A stretch of DNA of 59,529 nucleotides from Bacterioplanes sp. (GTDB taxonomy: Bacteria > Pseudomonadota > Gammaproteobacteria > Pseudomonadales > Oceanobacteraceae). The notes beneath the pieces are model-generated. The model ran no database searches, was not told the DNA's origin, and was given only the letters and a program-made list of their open reading frames with translations. Numbering within the stretch: the first letter of the stretch is position 1; the number at the start of each line of letters is the position of its first letter. The stretch spans positions 1 through 59,529 of the forward strand of contig JACUUC010000017.1 of NCBI GenBank assembly GCA_014859445.1, in the 5' to 3' direction. Shown piece after piece: positions 8,514-18,046 of this stretch. A program made the translations under genes and the position numbers.

Positions 8514-9814
8514 AGGGCTTTAAAAAACACTTTGGAGTTACGCTGAAAGTTATACAGTTTTTGCCGTTCTTGCGGTAACTCTGCCACGTCGCCAGCCACA
8601 AAGCCACGTTCAATAAACCAATGGGCCGTGCGCGTGGTAAGAACAAACAATTGCTGAAAATGACGCTGCCGTGCTTCTTTTTCAATCTGCTGCAACAATT
8701 GCTGGCCGCGGTCACTACCACGATAATCAGGATGCACGGCCACACAAGCCAGCTCTGCCTGCTCGGCCGAATACGGATACAACGCGGCACACGCCGTAAT
8801 TAAGCCGTCGCGCTCAATCACGTAAAAGCGCTGTATTTCCTGCTCCAACAACTCGCGTGAACGGCGAACTAAAATGCCTTGCTCTTCCAACGGTGCCAAT
8901 AGCTGTAAAATACCCGCAACGTCTTCAATGTTGGCGGCTCGCAGATGATCATACGCTTGCTGACTGATCAGTGTGCCTCGCCCTTCGCGAGTAAACAGCT
9001 CTTGCAACAAAGCGCCATTGTCGCTGTGAGACAACAAATGCACACGAGCAACCCCTCGGCGTATGGCTCGCAATGACGCATCCGCATGCGCGCGCATTTC
9101 ACCCGAATAGTGATGTTGTTGCTGCTCCAACTGAGCGCAGGTTAACTCCGGCAACGTGTCGCCTTGCTCGTTATGCAAACCCGAATGATTGCCCAAAATA
9201 ATCAACTTGTCCGCCTTAAGATCAATAGCGGCTTGTGTCGCCACATCTTCTACCGCTAAGTTGAACATGTCTCCCGCAGGCGAATACCCCATGCACGACA
9301 ACAACACAATATGGCGCTGATCTAACAACGTCTTAATCGCCTGATGATCAATGCGGCGAACCTCGCCGGTATGCTGAAAATCCACGCCATCAATCACACC
9401 GAGCGGCTTGGCCATGACAAAATTCCCACTGATGACCCGAATACGAGCACCGTGCATGGGGGAGTTGGGTAAGCCGACGGACAGACGTGCTTCAATGTCC
9501 GATTTCACCATACCAACCGCCGCCTGTACCGCCGTCAACGCCATGGGATCTGTGATGCGTAAGTCCCGATGAAACTGACTGCGTATTTGCCAGTGCTCAA
9601 GTAAGCCATCAATCTGCGGACGCGCACCATGCACCAACACCAAACGCACCCCCAAGCTGCTCAGCAAGGCAATGTCTTGCACAATGTGCGTAAAGTTCGG
9701 ATCCAGAATGGCATCGCCTTCAAACATAATGACAAAGGTTTTATCCCGATGCGCATTAATATAAGGCGAAGATTGTCGAAACCACTGAACATACTGAGTA
9801 CTAGGATCTGTCAC
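8510..9814 (-). CDS. argA: Amino-acid N-acetyltransferase (N-acetylglutamate synthase)
   Basis: A 434-aa ArgA of the classical bacterial type, catalysing acetyl-CoA + glutamate to N-acetylglutamate, the first step of arginine synthesis. The N-terminal amino-acid-kinase-like domain (about 1-285) includes LVLVHGARPQIDGLL and the feedback-site region; the C-terminal GNAT domain (about 290-434) has the acetyl-CoA loop YRGSDRGQQLL and the family tail NSKVFFKAL. Start is GTG at 9814. Arginine feedback inhibition is expected from the family. The downstream spermidine-synthase-like gene overlaps it. Confidence 0.95.
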   Translation of the reverse strand: MTDPSTQYVQWFRQSSPYINAHRDKTFVIMFEGDAILDPNFTHIVQDIALLSSLGVRLVLVHGARPQIDGLLEHWQIRSQFHRDLRITDPMALTAVQAAVGMVKSDIEARLSVGLPNSPMHGARIRVISGNFVMAKPLGVIDGVDFQHTGEVRRIDHQAIKTLLDQRHIVLLSCMGYSPAGDMFNLAVEDVATQAAIDLKADKLIILGNHSGLHNEQGDTLPELTCAQLEQQQHHYSGEMRAHADASLRAIRRGVARVHLLSHSDNGALLQELFTREGRGTLISQQAYDHLRAANIEDVAGILQLLAPLEEQGILVRRSRELLEQEIQRFYVIERDGLITACAALYPYSAEQAELACVAVHPDYRGSDRGQQLLQQIEKEARQRHFQQLFVLTTRTAHWFIERGFVAGDVAELPQERQKLYNFQRNSKVFFKAL

Positions 9815-9948
9815 AGGCGCACCGTTTGCATAAATACTTGCCTATTGTTTTCTGTAATGCCGCAATCTTCAACGACTTTGTGCATTTTCAAGGTCGCATT
9901 CAGCTGACACAATAGCGCATTATTCTAACAACGATTGAGTAAACCCCA

Positions 9949-10902
9949 ATGGCCGTCGAAATAGAGCTCAAATTACGCCTTGATCCCAGAGACACCCAGC
10001 GCCTCACCGACGCCCTCAATCTCATTGCCAACAGCCAACCCACACGGCATTTGCACAATGTCTACTACGATACCGGTCGTGCCGAACTGGCAGCACAGCG
10101 CTGTGCATTACGCATTCGCCAGCACGGCAGCCAGTTCGAGCAGACGCTGAAAACCGTTGGCCATAGCGACGCTGGCCTGCAACAACGACACGAGTGGAAC
10201 TGGCCGCTCAGTCACAACCACCTAGACATCACCTTACTACAAGACCCAGACGTTCAACGTCACTGGCCTGCCAGTATTGCCATTGATCAATTAAAGCCGT
10301 ACTTCACAACACACTTTGAGCGCCAAGTTTGGCTCTGGCAAGAGGGCGAGAACGCCATTGAAATCGTACTCGATCAAGGCACCATTGAGCACCAAGATCA
10401 ACAGCAAAGACTGTGCGAACTGGAATTAGAGCTACTCAACGGCGACATTGAGCCACTATGGCAATTGGCTCAACAATTGGCACAGCATTGCCCGTTATGG
10501 CTCAGCGACATCAGCAAGGCTGAACGTGGCTATCAATTGGCTGACGACCATTCACCTTGGCAGCAGCACTTGGCGCCCCACGACATCGCACATGCCAGTA
10601 GCAATCAATGTTTGCAAGCCTTACAGCGTTGCCTGGAGCACACGCTCTGGTATGAACACAACATGGATCATGAGTCTGTCAATGCACTCATCGCCCGCTT
10701 GCACAGCCACGTCACCACAGAATCTGCGCACACGGCACTGCAGGCATTATCGCAAGCCTTGCCAGCGCACGATGTCGGCACACTGCACGGGCTTCGCCAA
10801 CAGACGGTCATTGGCCAAACCTTACTGACCCTCAGTCATGCGCTCTATACAGAAACACACCCGCACCGCACAGAAAGCACATCACCACCGAGCGATGTCT
10901 GA
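9949..10902 (+). CDS. CYTH-domain inorganic triphosphatase
   Basis: A 317-aa protein. The CYTH/triphosphate tunnel motif ExExK appears at the N-terminus (EIELKLRL), followed by the strands NVYYDTG, LRIRQHG and FEQTLKT and the acidic ELELELL segment, covering about residues 1-200. The remaining 110 residues (from HDIAHASSNQCLQALQ) are helical and look like a shortened CHAD domain; the E. coli relative YgiF is about 430 aa with a full CHAD domain. Likely reaction: hydrolysis of inorganic tripolyphosphate. It is divergent from argA and 55 bp upstream of the GspE-like gene. Confidence 0.85.
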   Translation: MAVEIELKLRLDPRDTQRLTDALNLIANSQPTRHLHNVYYDTGRAELAAQRCALRIRQHGSQFEQTLKTVGHSDAGLQQRHEWNWPLSHNHLDITLLQDPDVQRHWPASIAIDQLKPYFTTHFERQVWLWQEGENAIEIVLDQGTIEHQDQQQRLCELELELLNGDIEPLWQLAQQLAQHCPLWLSDISKAERGYQLADDHSPWQQHLAPHDIAHASSNQCLQALQRCLEHTLWYEHNMDHESVNALIARLHSHVTTESAHTALQALSQALPAHDVGTLHGLRQQTVIGQTLLTLSHALYTETHPHRTESTSPPSDV

Positions 10903-10957
10903 TATGCTCAAACTCATCCTAGCCATCTAGCGACCCAGCAAAGGAACGATCATCACT

Positions 10958-12721
10958 ATGCAGGCCACGACCGATCGCCATATCACGTTAAGCACTTTGA
11001 TTGACGAATTACATCGTGATCATGTCCTCAGTGACGCCGATCATGCGTTGGCGTTGAGCATTCGTCGCGGTTCTGATGAAACCAATCTGCATCCCATCAC
11101 GCTACTGGCCAAGCAAGGGTTCGCCGACGCGCGTCAACAAGGTCGATTACTGAGTGAAGAACACCTCACCGAATGGTTGGCAGAGCGCCATCAGCTCGGC
11201 TATCAGCACATTGACCCGCTCGATATCGATGTCGCCGCCATCACCGACACCATGTCCTACGCCTTTGCCGAACGCCACCGCATATTGCCCATAAAAGTCA
11301 CCCGCCACGACATCGTAGTGGCATGCGCCGAGCCTCACGTTACCAGTTGGATAACCGATGTGGAGCACGTCACCCGTCGCCAAGTCACTCGGGTTCTCGC
11401 CGCGCCTGGCGCCATTGACCGCCATCGCGTTGAGTTTTATCAGCTAGCCAATTCCATTCATCGCGCCAGCAGCAGTCACAGCGGCGCCAGTGGTGTACAG
11501 AATCTCGAATCCATGTTGGAGTTGGGTAAAGCCAAAGCCCCTGACGCCAACGACGAACACATCATCAACATTGTCGATTGGTTATTGCAGTACGCCTTTG
11601 ATCAACGCGCCAGTGACATTCATATTGAACCGCGCCGTGACGTCGGCCATGTGCGTTTTCGTATCGACGGTATTTTGCACAATGTGTACGAATTGCCGGC
11701 CCAAGTGGCGATGGCGGTGGTCGCACGCATCAAATCACTCGGACGCATGAACATTGCCGAAAAACGCAAACCACAAGACAGCCGACTGAAAACCAAAACA
11801 CCGGCGGGCGCGGAAGTTGAATTGCGTTTATCCACGCTACCAACAGCCTTTGGTGAAAAACTCGTCATGCGAATTTTTGACCCACAGGTACTGATTCGCT
11901 CATTCAGTGAACTTGGCTTTGGCAAAGAAGACAATCGACGCTGGCAACAGATGACGCGCAACAACCATGGCATTGTGTTTGTTACCGGGCCGACAGGGTC
12001 GGGGAAAACCACCACACTGTATTCCACCCTGAAGCAACTGGCCACACCCGAAGTGAATGTTTCAACCATTGAAGACCCCATCGAAATGGTCGAAGGCAGC
12101 TTCAATCAGATGCAAGTACAAAGCAACATTGACCTGACCTTTGCCAGCGGTGTGCGAGCGCTGTTACGTCAAGATCCCGACATCATCATGGTGGGTGAAG
12201 TGCGCGATCTAGAAACCGCCGAAATTGCCGTACAAGCCGCCCTCACTGGCCACTTAGTGCTGACGACCTTGCACACCAACGATGCCGCCTCGGCCATCAC
12301 GCGCCTACTGGAGCTCGGACTACCGGCCTACTTAATTCGTTCCAGTGTCATAGGGGTCATGGCACAACGTCTGGTTCGAACCTTATGCCCACATTGCAAA
12401 GTGGCACAACCGGTTGATGAGCAAGCCTGGAAGCAACTCACCGCGCCATGGCTGGTGAAAACGCCCGCTCAAGTCTACCAAGCGAAAGGTTGCCTGGAAT
12501 GTCGAGGTACGGGCTACTTGGGGCGAGTGGGCATTTACGAAGTCATGCCCATGAGCGACAACCTAGAGCAATTGATTACCGAACAAACCGATCACCATGC
12601 GCTACGCCAAGCCGCCATGAAAGAAGGCATGCACAGCCTGCGTCTTAGCGGTGCACACAAGGTTGCTGCGGGTTTAACCACCATCGCCGAAATCATGCGC
12701 GTTGCACCCCTGACGCGTTAA
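10958..12721 (+). CDS. GspE/PilB-family secretion ATPase (orphan)
   Basis: A 587-aa hexameric secretion/pilus ATPase. An N-terminal MshEN-like region (about 10-170) precedes the catalytic core: GPTGSGKTT Walker A (about 344-352), IEDPIE Asp box, DPDIIMVGEVRD Walker B and LTTLHTNDA His box. The GspE/PilB tetracysteine zinc site is intact (Cys477, Cys480, Cys512, Cys515). AAAGGAA precedes the ATG. No other type II secretion or pilus assembly gene is adjacent; Pseudomonas carries a similar orphan near its CYTH gene and argA (recalled, not checked). Its partner machine is unknown. Confidence 0.92.
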   Translation: MQATTDRHITLSTLIDELHRDHVLSDADHALALSIRRGSDETNLHPITLLAKQGFADARQQGRLLSEEHLTEWLAERHQLGYQHIDPLDIDVAAITDTMSYAFAERHRILPIKVTRHDIVVACAEPHVTSWITDVEHVTRRQVTRVLAAPGAIDRHRVEFYQLANSIHRASSSHSGASGVQNLESMLELGKAKAPDANDEHIINIVDWLLQYAFDQRASDIHIEPRRDVGHVRFRIDGILHNVYELPAQVAMAVVARIKSLGRMNIAEKRKPQDSRLKTKTPAGAEVELRLSTLPTAFGEKLVMRIFDPQVLIRSFSELGFGKEDNRRWQQMTRNNHGIVFVTGPTGSGKTTTLYSTLKQLATPEVNVSTIEDPIEMVEGSFNQMQVQSNIDLTFASGVRALLRQDPDIIMVGEVRDLETAEIAVQAALTGHLVLTTLHTNDAASAITRLLELGLPAYLIRSSVIGVMAQRLVRTLCPHCKVAQPVDEQAWKQLTAPWLVKTPAQVYQAKGCLECRGTGYLGRVGIYEVMPMSDNLEQLITEQTDHHALRQAAMKEGMHSLRLSGAHKVAAGLTTIAEIMRVAPLTR

Positions 12722-12742
12722 TTGGGTGAACTGACATGCGCT

Positions 12743-12772
12743 TTGTGTTTTGGTGATAAGCATGAGTACAAT
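12743..12772 (+). promoter_or_regulatory. Possible sigma-70 promoter for the exonuclease gene
   Basis: TTGTGT (12743-12748), 18-bp spacer, TACAAT (12767-12772), ending 40 bp before the GTG start at 12813. Confidence 0.4.
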
Positions 12773-12812
12773 GGCGACTATGATTGAATTAACGGCATAA
12801 CAAAGGCGTACT

Positions 12813-13310
12813 GTGGACAACACTCTTCCTCCCATCATTGACTTAGAAGCCTCTGGGTTTGGCCGTGGTAGCTATCCCATTGAGGTTGGCTTTGCGCTGG
12901 AGGATCGTCACGTGCACAGTTTTCTCATCAAACCGCCGCACCACTGGCAACACTGGGATGATGAAGCCGAGCAAATTCATGGCATCTCTCGCACCATGTT
13001 GCAACAAGAAGGGCTAACCCCTCGCGAAACCGCCCTCAAACTCAATCAGTTGCTGCACGGCAAAGTCTTATACTCCGATGCATGGAGCTTCGATTCTTCA
13101 TGGATTGGGCGAATTTTTGACGAGGCCGATTTGGTGCAACGTTTTCGTATCGACACCATCAATAGTCTGCTGTCGCCGGAACAAATGGAACAGTGGCACG
13201 CCACCAAAAAGAGCCTTTGGCACGAATTGGGCATCGATCGACACCGCGCCGCCAACGACGTACAAGTGCTACAAGAAACCTACCAGCGGTTGTGTTTAAC
13301 ACCGTCGTAA
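12813..13310 (+). CDS. DEDDh 3'-5' exonuclease family protein
   Basis: A 165-aa single-domain exonuclease of the RNase T/DNA polymerase III epsilon type. Catalytic motifs: DLEASGFG (D-x-E, Exo I), the central acidic residue in YSDAWSFDSSWI (Exo II), and HRAANDV (H-x4-D, Exo III). The SYPIEVGF and IHGISRTML segments are typical of the family. Start is GTG with AAAGG just upstream. No neighbours indicate a substrate; a housekeeping DNA or RNA trimming role is likely. Confidence 0.85.
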   Translation: MDNTLPPIIDLEASGFGRGSYPIEVGFALEDRHVHSFLIKPPHHWQHWDDEAEQIHGISRTMLQQEGLTPRETALKLNQLLHGKVLYSDAWSFDSSWIGRIFDEADLVQRFRIDTINSLLSPEQMEQWHATKKSLWHELGIDRHRAANDVQVLQETYQRLCLTPS

Positions 13311-13398
13311 CAGCCATTCATACCGACAACGGTGGTTAAAAATAGTCGCCAGCAGGAACCACGGCCACAAAAACCCCACGTTTCCGACGCAAACACCA

Positions 13399-15672
13399 TC
13401 ACGCTTGCAGATAAATGCGTAAATCATCCACCCGCATGGGCCGGGCAAAATAATAACCTTGAAAACGATCACAACCGAACGAATGCAGTAAATTGGCCTG
13501 TTCTTCGGTTTCAACCCCTTCGGCCAACACCGTCATTTGATAATTCTTGCCAATACTGATGATGCTTTGAATCATCTGCCGTGCGGTATTGTCGACGCAA
13601 ATATGATCGACAAAACTCTTATCAACTTTCAGCTCATCCAAAGGCAGTTGACGCAACACACTGAGGGACGAATAGCCCGTGCCAAAATCATCCAACGAAA
13701 TGCGAATACCGGCGTCATGCAAGGTCTGAAACAAGGGCAACACCAAGTCGATGTCTTCAATGAACAGGCTTTCTGTCACTTCCAGGGTAATGCTGTGTCG
13801 CGCCAACGGCTGTTGATCAATCCAATACAGTACCGATTCAACGAAACCGGGTTGCGTAAATTGTCGTAACGAAATATTAATCGCCACATCAAATACTTGC
13901 CCCAGCTCCGTTTGCAGCCGATGCATTTCCGTCAATGTCTGACGAATAATGAAATTCCCAATGGGTAGCATCAACCCACAATGTTCAGCCACGCTAATAA
14001 ACTGATCAGGCGGCACGAATCCCAATTCCGCACTGTGCCAGCGCACCAAGGCTTCCACACCCAGTAGCCGCCCCTGACTGTTTACTTGCGGCTGATACAC
14101 CATGGACAATTCGTTGTTTTGCAGCGCTAAACGCAGCGCTTGCTCAATTTTAATATTCCGTAGGTACTGCTTTTCCATATTATCGGCGTAAAAACACAAA
14201 CTATTGCGCTGCTTTTTTGCTTCATACATCGCGATATCCGCCGAGCGCAACAGTCCATTTAAGTTACTGCCATGCTCAGGATAAATGGCAATACCCACAC
14301 TGACACCCAGCTGAAACTCAAAACCATACACCGAATACACATGCGTTGCGGCAGCGATCAGGCGCTCGACTTTGACCGACAATACGTCTCGTTCGACGTG
14401 CGGACAAATCAATGCAAATTCATCGCCACCTAAGCGCGCCAACACATCATCGGGCTCAGCTTGTACCCGTAAGCGGCGTGCCAATTCAATCAACACTTGA
14501 TCACCACAATCATGACCAAAGTTATCATTCACCCCTTTAAAGCTGTCCATATCAATAAACAACAAGCTAAAAGGTTGCTCCGTTTTAAAATACTCATCGG
14601 TGATTTGACTCAATGAATGGCGATTCAGCAATTGCGTCAACGCATCGTGATTGGCCATGTGCACCAATTGCTCGCGCTGCTCCTTTTCTTTATTGGCAAT
14701 GGAACGAAACAACCAAGCCGCCAACACTTGCAACACCAAGAACAGCACCATGTACAGACGGAAAGAAACACAAAACTCGTCCCAAACCAACTGCTCATCC
14801 ACTTCCGAAATGAGCCATAATTCGAAGCGGTTATCAAACGCGGCGGCACCTAACAAACGTCGATCACCACGATTCACTCGATAAGGGTAAACCTCACCGC
14901 TGGCTTTCAGTGCCGCTAAATCCAGTTTCGACACCTGCTGAACCGCCAACTGCACAGCATTTACGACCGAGTTATCTTGCGCGTCATCGTACAGATCGTG
15001 AATGTTGTCCGACTGAGCAAACGACGTGTATTGAATATAACCATCGCGGTCACGAAACATCACCACATTATCCAGCGCGTTCTCACTGAGTGGACGAGAA
15101 AACACATCGGAGGCACGCTCTAAATGCACACCCGCCGTCATCACCGCCACCACATTACCCTGCTCGTCACGCAATGCTTTCCGCAAGGGAATGACCCATT
15201 CGTTCAATGCGGGCATGAAATAGGTTCGACCCAAGACCATTTTAGGGCTGCGCAGGGCATGCAAAAATGAATCGCGACTGGCGGGATGGAACAATAAATT
15301 GGGCAGGTTCTCAAGGTCGCCATTACTACTGACACGGACCAACTCACCGTCAGGCAAGGCAAGACCAAAGGCGGTAATGGAGGTATTGATTTTGAGCAAA
15401 TGATCCAGCAAAGGAGAGTGCTGCGAATTCATAAGCTCGTTGTGAGTGATGTCTTGCAATAATTCACGGCCGATGAATTCCAGCAGCATTTCTTGATACA
15501 AGAAGGCACTGTGACTGGCGTTGGCAATCAACGACACCCGCGCTTGATGATGAGCTTGTGCATCATGAACGATACCTTGCCAGCGATACACCGCAATCAC
15601 CGCCAGCATGACGCTGCTGAGCACAACAAACAGGACAAACAGCGTCCAAATATTTCGGCGAATCAAAGCCAC
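13399..15672 (-). CDS. Membrane sensor with Cache-like, GGDEF and EAL domains
   Basis: A 757-aa cyclic-di-GMP protein. Two membrane helices (about 7-30 and 310-330) frame a large periplasmic sensor region of dCache type. GGDEF is intact (about 415-419), but the residue expected to be Arg in the RxxD inhibitory site is Glu (EPDD). The EAL domain is complete: EALVRW (about 540), NISLRQF, EVTESLF, DDFGTG, KVDKSFV and EGVE. So both cyclase and phosphodiesterase chemistry are possible. The GTG at 15672 with TAGGAA upstream is preferred over an upstream TTG at 15756. Confidence 0.9.
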   Translation of the reverse strand: MALIRRNIWTLFVLFVVLSSVMLAVIAVYRWQGIVHDAQAHHQARVSLIANASHSAFLYQEMLLEFIGRELLQDITHNELMNSQHSPLLDHLLKINTSITAFGLALPDGELVRVSSNGDLENLPNLLFHPASRDSFLHALRSPKMVLGRTYFMPALNEWVIPLRKALRDEQGNVVAVMTAGVHLERASDVFSRPLSENALDNVVMFRDRDGYIQYTSFAQSDNIHDLYDDAQDNSVVNAVQLAVQQVSKLDLAALKASGEVYPYRVNRGDRRLLGAAAFDNRFELWLISEVDEQLVWDEFCVSFRLYMVLFLVLQVLAAWLFRSIANKEKEQREQLVHMANHDALTQLLNRHSLSQITDEYFKTEQPFSLLFIDMDSFKGVNDNFGHDCGDQVLIELARRLRVQAEPDDVLARLGGDEFALICPHVERDVLSVKVERLIAAATHVYSVYGFEFQLGVSVGIAIYPEHGSNLNGLLRSADIAMYEAKKQRNSLCFYADNMEKQYLRNIKIEQALRLALQNNELSMVYQPQVNSQGRLLGVEALVRWHSAELGFVPPDQFISVAEHCGLMLPIGNFIIRQTLTEMHRLQTELGQVFDVAINISLRQFTQPGFVESVLYWIDQQPLARHSITLEVTESLFIEDIDLVLPLFQTLHDAGIRISLDDFGTGYSSLSVLRQLPLDELKVDKSFVDHICVDNTARQMIQSIISIGKNYQMTVLAEGVETEEQANLLHSFGCDRFQGYYFARPMRVDDLRIYLQA

Positions 15673-15839
15673 AGAAGTTCCTACTACCGACACACTGACT
15701 TCCGCAGCATATCCCACAAATGTATTCTGCGAATGCACTATCCCGGCACAACGCAATCAATAGCGCTAACAATAGCGAAACCGTCGCAATTGTTCTAGTG
15801 CGACAGTTTCCTATTTTGACAAACTACGACAAAGATCAA

Positions 15840-16913
15840 TTATCGGCAAGACAACGACTGCAAAACGTGCAGAAACGCCGCCACTGACGCATTCGGTGCC
15901 GATTCATCCATGGTGTGATAGCCCGAGGTCGGTATTTGTAGCGTGGTGCCATCCACCAACCCCTTCGAGGCTGCAATGATGCGACCCATCTCGGTAGAGC
16001 CCAGCGACATGGGATTGTCTCCCTTGGCGGCCGCCACGCGATTTTTCTCTTCCACGTAGGTGTCTTTATACAACACCGAAATACCCGCACGTTGACAAGC
16101 ACGTTCTAAATCGGCCGTGAGTGCCGCGTTAAACGAGGCATTAGCGTCTTTATGACGCAACACTAAGTGCTGTTGTGACGCACTGTCGAAATCGGGAAAC
16201 GGACTGGTATCGACCACCACCAGCTGATTGGTAGAACCACCAAAACGGCGAAACCATTCCAACAAATAACGCCAGCTTTTTCCGGCTTCTTCTTGTGCCG
16301 TAAAAAACGCCGTACCTTGAAAGCCCAACTCAAACAAATACACCAAGGCCGCCGCCGTCAGTACGTTATCCAATTGCCCAGAGAGGGCTTGATCACTGAC
16401 CCTGACCTTATCGGTAAAGGCAACGGGCGTACCCGCGACCAGATGCTCCAAACCCGCCAACTCAAAAATCAAGTTATTGCGATGCTCACAGATATACGCG
16501 TGTTCTATTTTGCCTTGGCCGCGGTAAGCACCCGACCAAGGCTCATAGGCAAATACCGGCGTGTGCTGAAAACGATCCACGATTTTGCGCATCAATTGCT
16601 CATCCACCGAGTTCCCCAATAAATCCGAACGGGAACCGGCCACAAAAGCGGCATATTGAAACTCGTTAGGCCCAGTACAGACCAAACCGTGCCGATCAAT
16701 GTGGGCAGAAAGCATCAATTGATCGGGTTGGCTACCTTGCGCCACCAACAAACCCTCATACCAAGTGACCTTTGCGCCACGCTCTTCCAACTCACGCTGT
16801 AACACCCGAAAAAAGGAGTGCTCCGCCCCCACGACGGATGGGCTGCGTGTGAGCAACGCCAATACGTTTAAAAATGAAGCGGGTAAATCCGATGCAGCAA
16901 ACGTTGTCGCCAT
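15840..16913 (-). CDS. M42-like zinc aminopeptidase/hydrolase
   Basis: A 357-aa metallopeptidase of the M42/M20 clan. Metal-binding and catalytic motifs are visible in order: SAHIDRHG (His, Asp), LSGQLDN (bridging Asp), TAQEEAG (Glu base and Glu ligand), VVVDTSPF (Asp ligand) and the C-terminal YHTMDE (His ligand). It is the last gene of the pilT-pilU operon, 5 bp after pilU, so it is probably co-transcribed with the pilus-retraction ATPases although it has no known pilus role. Substrate unknown. Confidence 0.82.
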   Translation of the reverse strand: MATTFAASDLPASFLNVLALLTRSPSVVGAEHSFFRVLQRELEERGAKVTWYEGLLVAQGSQPDQLMLSAHIDRHGLVCTGPNEFQYAAFVAGSRSDLLGNSVDEQLMRKIVDRFQHTPVFAYEPWSGAYRGQGKIEHAYICEHRNNLIFELAGLEHLVAGTPVAFTDKVRVSDQALSGQLDNVLTAAALVYLFELGFQGTAFFTAQEEAGKSWRYLLEWFRRFGGSTNQLVVVDTSPFPDFDSASQQHLVLRHKDANASFNAALTADLERACQRAGISVLYKDTYVEEKNRVAAAKGDNPMSLGSTEMGRIIAASKGLVDGTTLQIPTSGYHTMDESAPNASVAAFLHVLQSLSCR

Positions 16914-16918
16914 TAAAA

Positions 16919-18034
16919 TTAGTCCTGCAAACGCAAGTTACGAGTGGCACCATCCAACTGGTCGATATCGGTTTCCGAACCGAGTTTAATCATCAAGCGC
17001 AAATCATTCGGTGAATCGGCGTGAGCAATCGCGTCTTCGTATGTGATTTCGCCCTGTTCATATAACGCATACAAGGCTTGATCGTACGTTTGCATACCCA
17101 ACTCGGTGGATTTGCGCATCAACGGCTTGAGCTCATGCACTTCGCCCTTACGAATTAAATCGGATGCCAATGGCGTATTAATCAACACCTCAACCACCGC
17201 TCGGCGGCCTTTACCATCTGGGGTTGGAATCAACTGCTGCGCAACGATGGCGCGCAAATTCAGTGACAAATCCATCCACACTTGGTTGTGACGCTCGGGC
17301 GGAAAAAAGTGAATGACACGCTCTAGCGCTTGGTTGGCGTTATTGGCGTGCAAGGTGGCTAAACATAAGTGGCCGGTTTCGGCAAAGGTAATGGCGTGCT
17401 GCATGGTGTCGGCAGAACGCACCTCACCGATCATGATGACATCGGGAGCCTGACGCAGACAATTTTTTAGCGCCACTTCAAAGGACTCGGTATCCAATCC
17501 CACTTCACGTTGCGTCACAATACAGCTGTCATGCTGGTGAATGAATTCGATGGGGTCTTCAATGCTCAGAATATGCCCTTTGCTGTTGCGATTACGATGC
17601 CCAATCATGGACGCCAATGAGGTGGATTTACCCGCACCCGTTGCTCCAACAAACAAAATCAGACCACGCTTCGCCATCGACAGCTCTTTAATGATGTCAG
17701 GCAGGCCTAATTGATCGACCGAAGGAATTTTCGTTTCAATGCGTCGCAATACCATGCCACAGACATTGCGCTGGTAAAATGCACTGGCACGAAAGCGTCC
17801 GATGCCACTGGCATTGATGGCAAAGTTCAGTTCTTTCTTTTCCTCAAATTCGGCTTGTTGCTTACTGTTCATCAAGCCCATCACCACTTCGCGCGTTTGC
17901 TCTGCACTCAAGGGATTTTTGCTTAACGGCAGAATTTGCCCATGCACCTTCATCGACGGAGAAACGCCCGCAGTAATAAATAAGTCAGACGCCCCTTTTT
18001 CCATCATCAGACGCAAAAATTTTTCCATTGCCAT
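16919..18034 (-). CDS. pilU: Type IV pilus retraction ATPase PilU
   Basis: A 371-aa PilT-dependent retraction ATPase. Motifs: ASDLFIT N-terminal signature, GATGAGKST Walker A (about 131), IEDPIE, APDVIMIGEVRS Walker B and CLATLHANNA. PilU rather than PilT is indicated by the C-terminal extension and by AERGHNQ-like PPERHNQ and LIPTPDGKGRR. Start could be at 18034 or the second Met at 18028. It follows pilT by 12 bp. In the family it assists PilT in disassembling the pilus at the inner membrane. Confidence 0.94.
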   Translation of the reverse strand: MAMEKFLRLMMEKGASDLFITAGVSPSMKVHGQILPLSKNPLSAEQTREVVMGLMNSKQQAEFEEKKELNFAINASGIGRFRASAFYQRNVCGMVLRRIETKIPSVDQLGLPDIIKELSMAKRGLILFVGATGAGKSTSLASMIGHRNRNSKGHILSIEDPIEFIHQHDSCIVTQREVGLDTESFEVALKNCLRQAPDVIMIGEVRSADTMQHAITFAETGHLCLATLHANNANQALERVIHFFPPERHNQVWMDLSLNLRAIVAQQLIPTPDGKGRRAVVEVLINTPLASDLIRKGEVHELKPLMRKSTELGMQTYDQALYALYEQGEITYEDAIAHADSPNDLRLMIKLGSETDIDQLDGATRNLRLQD

Positions 18035-18046
18035 GTACGAACTACC

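Noticed and set aside
9815-9948. ArgR box between argA and the CYTH gene
   Set aside because: TGCATAAATACTTGC near argA only partly resembles the enterobacterial ARG box and its arms do not match each other well enough.
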